A program made the translations under genes and the position numbers. Of a DNA stretch of 64,000 nt, positions 56,329-64,000 are shown one piece after another. The notes beneath the pieces are model-generated. The model was not told the origin of the DNA. It made no database searches and saw nothing but the letters and a program-made list of their open reading frames with translations. The DNA comes from Planctomycetota bacterium. GTDB lineage: Bacteria; Planctomycetota; B15-G4. The stretch's first letter is position 1. The number at the start of each line of letters is the position of its first letter. The stretch is from the NCBI GenBank assembly GCA_020638905.1, contig JACKHP010000002.1:248001-312000 (forward strand), in the 5' to 3' direction.

Positions 56329-56637
56329 CGCTGACAGGATACGGACGGCCGTCGAACACGCACGCCCGCACCCGCGTGCCCGAACCCGAACCCGAACAAA
56401 GACGGGACCCCGCGGCCGTTCGCCGCGGGGTCCCGTCACCTCACCTCTTCGCGTGACGAACCATGCTGTGCGTCACTCCGGATCGCCGGGGTCCCGCCCG
56501 GCGCTCGGATCGCTGACGCCCGGGGCGCTGCGGGATAACATCCCGTGCATCCATCCGCGGACGATCGCTCCGATCGGCGGACTCGACGACTGCGGTCGCC
56601 ACGATCGGCGGCTCGTGCCCCCTCGCGCCGCGCCGAC
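56329..56637. other. Intergenic region between queA and the anti-sigma-like gene
   Basis: This 309-base region lies between two minus-strand genes. It holds the strong hairpin at 56401-56437 and three tandem CCCGAA units at 56379-56396 just after it. No convincing gene or ribosome site is seen. Confidence 0.45.
56401..56437 (-). terminator. Strong hairpin terminator, minus strand
   Basis: Perfect 16-base arms (56401-56416 and 56422-56437) enclose the loop CGTTC. Read on the minus strand the hairpin is followed by TTTGTT, a short U-tract. It would end transcription from the anti-sigma-like gene before queA. Confidence 0.6.
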
Positions 56638-57231
56638 TCATCCGTGGACGTCGGCGAGCAGGCGCTCGGCCACGCGGTTCGCCTCGCGCTCGCAACCCAC
56701 GCGCACGAGCTGGCCGAGCCACGCCAGCCCCACGTCGAGGCCGTGCGGATCGAGCCGTGCGGCGAGTTCGAGGGCCTGCCCGGGCCGCTCCTCGCGCCCG
56801 AACGCCAGCACGGCACGCGCCGCCAGCCACGTCGACGTCGGACAACCGGACGCGGTGCGCAGCCATGCCTCGGCGCGCAGCAGGTGCAGGCGCTCGACGT
56901 CGCGACGCCTCTCGGCCGGCGGACGCGGGTCCCGGCCGCGGCTCACGGCGAGCAGGTCGCGCGCCAGGCGCGCCGCGAGTTCGCCCGCCAGCGCGAGCCG
57001 CGCGCGGCGTTCGAGTTCGCGCGGCGGGACGCGCAGGTCGCGCGGCGCGACGTGCGCGTCGAGCCAGCGCCGCACGAGCGCCAGCTCGTCGACGAAGGCA
57101 TCGCACTCGTCGCAGCCGCGCACGTGGCGCGCGAACTCCCGTCCACGCGCCCGCAGCCGCTCGCCCACCGCGAGCCGGCACAGCGCGTGCCTGACCTCGA
57201 CGCAGGACGGACCCGTACGCACTTCATCCAT
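56638..57231 (-). CDS. Zinc-finger anti-sigma-like protein without a neighbouring sigma factor
   Basis: This 197-residue protein has an N-terminal zinc-finger anti-sigma motif, H-x3-C-x2-C in ARHVRGCDECDAFV (about residues 33-46), with an earlier Cys (ALCRLAVG). The rest is helical and rich in Arg, Ala and Leu. There is no membrane segment, unlike many anti-sigma factors, so it would act in the cytoplasm. No sigma gene is adjacent; the ECF factor at 398-1150 is far away. ATG at 57231 starts just before the conserved part. Confidence 0.65.
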   Translation of the reverse strand: MDEVRTGPSCVEVRHALCRLAVGERLRARGREFARHVRGCDECDAFVDELALVRRWLDAHVAPRDLRVPPRELERRARLALAGELAARLARDLLAVSRGRDPRPPAERRRDVERLHLLRAEAWLRTASGCPTSTWLAARAVLAFGREERPGQALELAARLDPHGLDVGLAWLGQLVRVGCEREANRVAERLLADVHG

Positions 57232-57638
57232 GGTGCTCTGCTCCCTGGTGCTCGCCGTCGCCCTGCGACGGACGCGTCTGCCGGCGCCCGCCGAGATCGC
57301 GCCGGGGTCGACGCACCACTTGGCCCATGACCCGCACCGCGGCCCCGCGGCACGTCGTCGTCCGGTGAACGACCCCGTTGCAACCGGCGGCTGATGCCCG
57401 ACGCGCACACGGGATCACGCCGCAGCCAAGCGGGACGTTCGCCCCACGCGCGACGGACGGGCTCCCGGCGGCGCTGCGACGGGCATTGTGCGCTCGACAA
57501 GATCGTCGTCGACGCGGGCCTGCGGAGGCCCCGCCCGCCTGTCCGTCGGCGGGTCGCTCGGCTATCATCCGGCCGTCGGCCGCGCCCTGGAGCGCTTCGC
57601 TCCCCCATCGCTTCGCGCGGCACCGCAGGAGACCCCCG
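57232..57638. other. Intergenic region upstream of pdxS
   Basis: This 407-base region lies between divergent genes. Small plus-strand frames here lack ribosome sites and family resemblance. TATCAT near 57563 is a possible -10 box for pdxS, but no good -35 partner is seen. A PdxR site could not be recognised. Confidence 0.4.
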
Positions 57639-58529
57639 ATGTCCGAGTCCGCCACTCCCATCCGCCTCAAGACCGGCCTCGCCGAGATGCTCAAGGGCGG
57701 CGTGATCATGGACGTGACCACCGTCGAGCAGGCGCAGATCGCCGAGGCCTCGGGTGCGTGCGCGGTCATGGCGCTCGAGCGCGTGCCGTCCGACATCCGG
57801 CGCGACGGCGGCGTGGCGCGCATGGCGCGCATCGACATCATCGAGTCGATCATGAAGACCGTCTCGATCCCGGTCATGGCCAAGGCGCGCATCGGACACT
57901 TCGCCGAGGCGCGCGTCCTGCAGCAGCTCGGCGTCGACTACATCGACGAGTCCGAGGTGCTCACGCCGGCCGACGACAAGCACCACATCGACAAGCACGC
58001 GTTCGACGTGCCGTTCGTGTGCGGCGCGCGCAACCTGGGCGAGGCGCTGCGGCGCGTCGGCGAGGGCGCGGCGATGATCCGTACGAAGGGCGAGGCCGGC
58101 TCGGGCAACATCGTCGAGGCCGTGCGCCACATGCGCCAGGTCGTGGGCGACATCCGCCGTCTCACGGTGCTCGGCGAGGAAGAGCTCATGGCCCAGGCCA
58201 AGGAACTGGGCGCGCCGTACGAGCTCGTGCGCATCGTGGCGCGCGACGGCAGGCTGCCCGTCCCGAACTTCGCCGCGGGCGGCGTGGCCACGCCGGCCGA
58301 CGCGTCGCTCATGATGTCGCTCGGTGCCGAGGCGGTCTTCGTCGGCTCGGGCATCTTCAAGAGCGAGGATCCCGAGACGTTCGCCAAGGCGATCGTGCAG
58401 GCCACCACGCACTGGGACGACCCCGAGCGCGTGCTCGACGCCTGCCGCCAGGTCGTCAAGGCGCCGATGGTCGGCCTCGACCTCGACAAGCTCGACCCGA
58501 GCGAGATGCTCCAGACCCGGGGCTGGTAG
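57639..58529 (+). CDS. pdxS: Pyridoxal 5'-phosphate synthase, synthase subunit
   Basis: It builds PLP from ribose 5-phosphate, glyceraldehyde 3-phosphate and ammonia delivered by PdxT. The 296-residue barrel begins IRLKTGLAEMLKGGVIMDV, with the catalytic lysines in PVMAKARIGHFAEA and IRTKGEAGSGN and the motif YIDESEVLTPAD. AGGAG lies eight bases before the ATG at 57639. pdxT follows two bases after its stop. Confidence 0.97.
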   Translation: MSESATPIRLKTGLAEMLKGGVIMDVTTVEQAQIAEASGACAVMALERVPSDIRRDGGVARMARIDIIESIMKTVSIPVMAKARIGHFAEARVLQQLGVDYIDESEVLTPADDKHHIDKHAFDVPFVCGARNLGEALRRVGEGAAMIRTKGEAGSGNIVEAVRHMRQVVGDIRRLTVLGEEELMAQAKELGAPYELVRIVARDGRLPVPNFAAGGVATPADASLMMSLGAEAVFVGSGIFKSEDPETFAKAIVQATTHWDDPERVLDACRQVVKAPMVGLDLDKLDPSEMLQTRGW

Positions 58530-58531
58530 CC

Positions 58532-59184
58532 GTGGCGGCGGTCGACGAGGCGCGGCGCATCGTGGACGGCGGGCCCGCACCACGCTCGCGGGACGGCGAG
58601 CGCTCACGGTCGCAGCTCGTGGTGGGCGTGCTCGCGGTGCAGGGCGACAGCGAGGCGCACGCGCGCTCGGTGCGCGCGCTCGGACACGTCCCGCGCTTCG
58701 TGAAGCGTCGCGAGCACCTGCAGGGATGCGACGCGCTGCTGCTGCCGGGCGGCGAGTCGACCACGATGCTCAAGTTCCTGCGGGCCGAGGGGCTCGACGC
58801 GGCCATCGTCGACTTCTGCGCGTCGGGGCGTCCCGTCTTCGGGACGTGCGCGGGCGCGATCCTGCTCGCGACGCGCGTGACCGGTCCCGAGCAGCCCTCG
58901 CTGGGAGTGCTCGACGTGACCGTCGAGCGCAACGCCTACGGACGCCAGCTCGATTCGTTCGTGGCGCACGCTGCGGACGACGCGGGCGACCTCGCCGGCA
59001 TCGAGCTCGTGTTCATCCGCGCGCCGATCGTGCGCGAGGCCGGACCCGACGTCGAGGTCGTGCTCGAGCACGGCGGACTGCCGGTGCTCGTACGCCACGG
59101 CAACGTCTGGGCGGCCACGTTCCATCCCGAGATGACCGACGACGCGCGGCTGCTCGCGCGCGTGCTCGCGGACGCGCGCCCCTC

Positions 59185-59188
<4 letters not shown>
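58532..59188 (+). CDS. pdxT: Pyridoxal 5'-phosphate synthase, glutaminase subunit
   Basis: It releases ammonia from glutamine and channels it to PdxS. The 218-residue class I glutaminase has VGVLAVQGD, LLPGGESTTMLKF, the nucleophile Cys in VFGTCAGAILLA and the His-Glu pair in FHPEMTDD. The GTG at 58532 gives a 28-residue extension before the conserved start; a GTG at 58619 would begin exactly at the family start, but neither has a good ribosome site. Confidence 0.93.
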
Positions 59189-59955
<767 letters not shown>

Positions 59956-60056
59956 CCGAGTCCGCGGTGCCCGCGCGATTTGGGCACCGCTCGACGGCCG
60001 GCACCCCGCCGCGCCCTCGCCACCGTCGACGAGCACGCTCTTGATAGAGTGGTGCG

Positions 60057-60719
60057 GTGAACGATCTCGTCGGCAGGTCCCCGCTCTTCCCGTTGCCCTT
60101 CGGGGCCCTGCTGCCGGGACAACTCCTCCCGCTCCACGTCTTCGAGCCGCGCTACCGGCGCATGCTCGAGGTCGTGCGCAAGGGCGACCGCATGATCGCC
60201 ATGGCGACCCTCGCCACGGGCTGGCCGGTCGAGGCGCTCGGCAACCCGCCGATCCATCCCGTGGTCGGCATCGGCCGGCTCGTGAAGGACAAGCTCAACG
60301 CCGACGGCACGAGCGACATCGTGCTGCACGGCATCGTGCGCGGCGAGATCACGGCCGAGGCCGGCGGCGAACCCTACCGTCAGGCGCTCGTGCGCCTGCA
60401 CCCCGACGACGAAGACCACCCGGCCATCGCGTACCGCCTGCGGCGCGCGCTGCTCGAGGGGCTCAGCGAGCGGCTGGGCGGCAAGCTCGTGTGCGACGTG
60501 ACGACGGGGTTCCAGCCGGGAGGCCTGGTCGATCGCATCGCCGTCGGACTCGACCTCGACCCCGAACAACGCGTCGAACTCATGCAGGCCATCGCACCCG
60601 AGAAGCGCGTGCACCTGCTGATCGAGGTCCTGGGCGAGCGTCGGCACCGCCAGAAGCTGTTCGCCCTCGTGCCCAAGCTCGCCGAATTCTCGCTCTCGCT
60701 CCAGGACAGCAAGACATGA
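60057..60719 (+). CDS. LON substrate-binding (PUA-like) domain protein
   Basis: This 220-residue stand-alone protein resembles the N-terminal domain of Lon protease (LFPLPFGALLPGQLLPLHVFE, RYRRMLEVV, VVGIGRLVK, LHGIVRGEI), without AAA or protease domains. Such proteins are common in bacteria, and their role is not settled. It starts with GTG at 60057 and overlaps the following membrane peptidase gene by ATGA, so the two are translationally coupled. The 101 bases before it may hold a promoter. Confidence 0.85.
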   Translation: MNDLVGRSPLFPLPFGALLPGQLLPLHVFEPRYRRMLEVVRKGDRMIAMATLATGWPVEALGNPPIHPVVGIGRLVKDKLNADGTSDIVLHGIVRGEITAEAGGEPYRQALVRLHPDDEDHPAIAYRLRRALLEGLSERLGGKLVCDVTTGFQPGGLVDRIAVGLDLDPEQRVELMQAIAPEKRVHLLIEVLGERRHRQKLFALVPKLAEFSLSLQDSKT

Positions 60720-63700
60720 AGACCGCCTTCTCCGCGCTCTTCGGCGCCGTCGGAAGCACCCTCGCGCAACCCCGGCTGGTGTTCCTGCTGTGGCTCGTGA
60801 ACGCGGCCGTCGCGCTCGTCCTCGTCGCGCCGCTCTTCGACGCGATCGACACGACGGTGGCGCACAACCCGCTGGCGTCCACGGCGCTCACGTCCTTCGA
60901 CGACGAGGTGCTGGTCGACTTCGAGAACACGCACGCCCCGACGCTCGACGCCACGCTGCGCGGCGTGCGCACGGCCGCGCTGCCGTTCGTGCTGCTCTCG
61001 TCGATCCTGGCCATGGGCGTGCTCACGCAGCTCACGTCGCGACGAGGCGGCCCCGGCCTGCTGGCCGGCTGCGGACGCCACGGACATCGCGCCTTCTGGC
61101 TGCTCGCCACCACGCTGCTCGCGCTGTGGGGCCTCTCGTTCGGCAGCGACGCGCTCTCGGGCTGGATCACCCGCTCGTTCACCGAGGGCGTGCGCGACGC
61201 GTCCGCCGGGTTGCTGGGCTGGACGATGACGGCGAGGTCGGCGCTCGTCGTGCTGGCGGCCGGGGCGCTGCTCACCGCGCATCGCGTGGCGCGTCTGCGC
61301 GTCGTGCTGGGCGGCGAACGCTTCGTCCCGCTCACGTGGCTGCGCGCGCTGGCGTCGGTGCTGCGTCACCCGCTCGCGGTGGGGACGGCCTCGATCCTGT
61401 CGCTCTTGCCGCTTCTGCTCGTGGGCTGGGCGCACCTCGTGGCGTCCGACGCGCTGCTGGCGAACGACGGATGGCTGCCGGGCGTGCGCCTCGAGTGGCG
61501 CATGCTGCTGCTGTTCCAGGTGACGCTGCTGCTCGTGCAGGCCGCGCTCGTCTACCGTGCCGCGGTCGACGTGCGCCTGTGGCCGCTGCTGCGTCCGTCC
61601 GACGGCGCGCCCGTCGACCCGATCGGCCCGTCCGACGTCGACCCGCTCGGACAGGGCGTGGCCGCGGCGGGTGGTGCGGCGCTGCTGTTCGTGGTCGCAT
61701 CCGCGGGCGTGCTGCTCGCGTTCCGCGGAGAGACCCCGGCCGACGCCGCGACCGCCGCGCCCGCGCTGCCGGTCGCGACGACCGCCGCCCCCGCGCCGCC
61801 CGCCACGCTCGCGGCGGCCTCCGCCGAGCCCGCGGTTGCCGCACCCCTCGCGCAGGACGCCTCCGCGCCGCCTCCCCCGGCACGACCCGCCGCCCTCGAC
61901 GCGCCCGCGTTCGTGCCGGCCGCGACGCCGCGGCGTCCCGAGCTGCGCAATCGCTACGCGATGGACGTGACCCTCGACCTCGCCGGGCACACGGCCGACG
62001 CGCGCCAGCGCGCGACCTTCGTGAACACCACCGACGCGCCCGTCCCCGACCTGTGGATGCACCTCTACGCGGCGGCGTTCTCCAACGACCGGACGATCTA
62101 CATGCGCGAGTCCGCGCTGCTCGGACGCAACGGCGACGCGGTCGCCGAGCGCGGCGAGGCCGACGGCGGCGGCATCGAGATCCGCTCGGTGCGGCTCGAG
62201 GGCGCCGAGCTGGGCGACGCGGTCAGCATCGCCGGCGACGAGCGCGACGTGGGCGACGGACGCGATGCGTCGCTCATGCACGTGCGGCTGCCCGCGCCCG
62301 TCCCGCCCGGCGGACAGGTGACGCTCGAGATCGACTTCACCACGCGCTTCCCGCGCACCGTGGCGCGCATGGGGATGACCGGACTGCACCTCGACGGCAT
62401 GCAGTGGTTCCCGAAGTTCTGTGCGCACGACGCGGGCGGCTGGCGGAACCGTCCCTTCTGGAGCACCGGCGAGTTCTTCGCCGACTTCGGCAGCTACGAC
62501 GTGACGTTCACCTGGCCGACGACGATCGACGAGCACCCGGTCGAGCTCGAGGCCACCGGCGTCCCGCACGAGCTGGTGGCGCGCGGCGACGGCATGCAGA
62601 CGCGGCGCTACCTCGCCACCGACGTGCACGACTTCGCGTTCACCGCCGACCCCGCGTTCCAGCGCATCGAGCGCGAGTGGACGGCGCCCGACGGCCGCAA
62701 GATCCCCGTGGTCTACCTGTGCCAGCCGTACGCGCTGCCGAAGGCCGACCTCGTGCTCGACGTCGTGCTGACGTGCCTCGACCGCTCCGCCGAGTGGTGG
62801 ATGCCGTACCCGTGGCCGCGCCTCGTGATCGACGGCCTGCCCTTCGGCCAGGGCGGCGGCATGGAGTACCCCATGCTGTTCACGATCAGCCAGAACCAGC
62901 CCAACCACCTCGCGTCGCTCGTCGACCTCTCCGAAGACCCGGCAGGCGTCACGGCGCACGAGTTCGGGCACCAGTACTGGTACGGCGTCATGGCCAGCGA
63001 CGAGGTCGACGAGGCCTGGCTCGACGAGGGCATCAACACCTGGTCGACGAACCGCTTCATGGACGCCTGGCGTCCGTCGCCCGGACGTGTCGGCGCACTC
63101 ACGTTCCTGCGTCGCGACCTGGCCTGCGGCGTGGCGAACGGGTCGTTCTTCGGCTCGGGATGGCTCGACCCGGCGCAGGTCGTGGGATGGAGCGAGAGTC
63201 CGTTCCGCTCGTCGCGCAGCCTGCTGGGCTTCGGCTTCCCCGGCGTGCGGTCGCTGGCGCTCGACGACATGGGTGTCGACCGCGTCGCCTGGGAGAAGGC
63301 GCGCTACGCCGACGTCGCGAAGGTGCGTCCGCTCTCGGCACCCTCGCGCGACTTCACGCGCGGCTACGGCCCGATCGTCTACAGCAAGACCGGGCTCGCG
63401 ATGGCGACGCTCGAGCGTCACCTCGGCCGCGACGGCATGGACCGCCTCATGCGCCGCTACGTCGAGTCGTTCGCCTTCCGGCACCCCACCGCCGACGACT
63501 TCCTCTCGCTCGTCGAGGCCGAGGGCGGACGTCCTGCGCGCACGCTCTTCGAGCAGCTCGTGCGGACGAACGGCACCGTCGACTTCGCCGTCGAGGAGGT
63601 GCGCAGCGTCGAGCAGGCTCCGCTGGTCGGCTTCCGTCCACAGCGGCACCCGGGCGACCCGTTCGACTTCGTGGCCGCCGAGGAGAAGCCCGCGCGTCCG

Positions 63701-64000
63701 TCGCGCCCGTTCTGGGAGCGCTGGTGGGGCGCGGTGTTCGAGACGCCCTTCCCGGGACACCGCGCGTCCGACGACGCCGTCGTGGACGCAGCCCACGCCG
63801 ACGGATCCGGCGCGCCGCCGATCCCCGGCGAGGGCGACGCGACACGGGGCGACGACGCGATCGCGGACGACGCCGGCGCGAACGCCGACGCGAACGCCGA
63901 CGCCGCGACGCACGCCGCGCCGCCGTTGTGGATCTCGCGCTACGTCGTGCGCCAGAAGGGCGAGATCGAAGCGCCGGTCGAGATCGAGGCGCGCTTCGCC
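60716..64000 (+). CDS. Membrane-embedded M1-family metallopeptidase (C-terminus beyond the window)
   Basis: At least 1095 residues are visible and the frame is open at the right edge. The first 340 residues hold six to seven membrane helices (for example LVFLLWLVNAAVALVLVAP and the ILSLLPLLLVGW region), and an Ala/Pro linker follows. From about residue 410 comes an M1 aminopeptidase-type domain with GQGGGMEYPM (the GxMEN-like exopeptidase motif) and the zinc site HEFGHQYW...WLDEG (H748, H752, E771, an exact HExxH-18-E). ABC-2-like membrane domains fused to M1 peptidases are known. After the peptidase there is an acidic Ala/Asp-rich stretch, then a new beta-rich segment (LWISRYVVRQKGEIE). The substrate is unknown. 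Confidence 0.85.
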   Translation, partial: MKTAFSALFGAVGSTLAQPRLVFLLWLVNAAVALVLVAPLFDAIDTTVAHNPLASTALTSFDDEVLVDFENTHAPTLDATLRGVRTAALPFVLLSSILAMGVLTQLTSRRGGPGLLAGCGRHGHRAFWLLATTLLALWGLSFGSDALSGWITRSFTEGVRDASAGLLGWTMTARSALVVLAAGALLTAHRVARLRVVLGGERFVPLTWLRALASVLRHPLAVGTASILSLLPLLLVGWAHLVASDALLANDGWLPGVRLEWRMLLLFQVTLLLVQAALVYRAAVDVRLWPLLRPSDGAPVDPIGPSDVDPLGQGVAAAGGAALLFVVASAGVLLAFRGETPADAATAAPALPVATTAAPAPPATLAAASAEPAVAAPLAQDASAPPPPARPAALDAPAFVPAATPRRPELRNRYAMDVTLDLAGHTADARQRATFVNTTDAPVPDLWMHLYAAAFSNDRTIYMRESALLGRNGDAVAERGEADGGGIEIRSVRLEGAELGDAVSIAGDERDVGDGRDASLMHVRLPAPVPPGGQVTLEIDFTTRFPRTVARMGMTGLHLDGMQWFPKFCAHDAGGWRNRPFWSTGEFFADFGSYDVTFTWPTTIDEHPVELEATGVPHELVARGDGMQTRRYLATDVHDFAFTADPAFQRIEREWTAPDGRKIPVVYLCQPYALPKADLVLDVVLTCLDRSAEWWMPYPWPRLVIDGLPFGQGGGMEYPMLFTISQNQPNHLASLVDLSEDPAGVTAHEFGHQYWYGVMASDEVDEAWLDEGINTWSTNRFMDAWRPSPGRVGALTFLRRDLACGVANGSFFGSGWLDPAQVVGWSESPFRSSRSLLGFGFPGVRSLALDDMGVDRVAWEKARYADVAKVRPLSAPSRDFTRGYGPIVYSKTGLAMATLERHLGRDGMDRLMRRYVESFAFRHPTADDFLSLVEAEGGRPARTLFEQLVRTNGTVDFAVEEVRSVEQAPLVGFRPQRHPGDPFDFVAAEEKPARPSRPFWERWWGAVFETPFPGHRASDDAVVDAAHADGSGAPPIPGEGDATRGDDAIADDAGANADANADAATHAAPPLWISRYVVRQKGEIEAPVEIEARFA

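Overview
The window is about 70% GC, densely coded DNA that looks like a planctomycete (Planctomycetota) chromosome segment. The points for this are inferential. They are secreted FG-GAP/VCBS and SBBP beta-propeller proteins that share an unusual C-terminal domain, a lipoprotein joining a caspase-like domain to two formylglycine-enzyme-like domains, an ECF sigma factor next to a membrane Ser/Thr kinase, an orphan zinc-finger anti-sigma protein, and many eukaryote-like multidomain secreted proteins. There is no rRNA, tRNA, insertion sequence, prophage or CRISPR array that I can support.

Layout. 1-3.5 kb: edge of a coiled-coil protein, then a divergent ECF sigma factor and a transmembrane protein kinase. 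3.5-8 kb: a MacAB-like export operon (adaptor, ATPase, two FtsX permeases). 8-11 kb: a large membrane-anchored protein of carboxypeptidase-regulatory repeats. 11.2-20.9 kb: an eight-gene arginine operon, argG - P-loop protein - argC - argD - argF' - argB - argE - argH, almost every junction overlapping by 1-4 bases. Gene order and the transcarbamylase type match the acylated-ornithine route known from Bacteroidetes and Xanthomonas. A perfect palindrome sits just upstream of argG. 21-24.3 kb: an SBBP propeller protein and a frameshifted small FG-GAP gene. 24.4-29.1 kb: a cytochrome oxidase/heme A assembly operon (cupredoxin, ctaA, a ctaB-SCO1 fusion, SCO1, DUF420). 29.4-34 kb: the caspase/FGE lipoprotein. 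34-36.8 kb: groEL, groES and a receiver-domain protein behind a sigma-54-type promoter. 37-42 kb: thiE and two secreted propeller proteins, one of them frameshifted. 42-45.6 kb: a B12-binding radical SAM protein, a selenoprotein W-like gene read through an in-frame UGA, a hexanucleotide tandem repeat, a YwiC-like membrane protein and a response regulator, with a sensor kinase divergent at 45.8-47.4 kb. 47.5-57.2 kb: a right-handed beta-helix protein, an ABC-F ATPase, a queA - lipoprotein - ligA - dbpA - VF530-like run, and an anti-sigma-like protein. 57.6-64 kb: pdxS, pdxT, nth, a LON-domain protein and a membrane M1 peptidase that runs off the right edge.

The most notable items are: (1) a hidden SelW/Rdx selenoprotein (Cys-x-x-Sec) with a plausible bacterial SECIS hairpin right after the UGA, missed by ordinary ORF calling; (2) an arginine operon whose transcarbamylase has Ala where Glu92 specifies N-acetylornithine, so N-succinylornithine chemistry is possible, with an unexplained P-loop protein between argG and argC and no N-acylating enzyme in the cluster; (3) a ctaB-SCO1 gene fusion; (4) a caspase/double-FGE lipoprotein; (5) two secreted-protein genes each broken by a single-base frameshift; and (6) a C-terminal domain shared by three secreted proteins.
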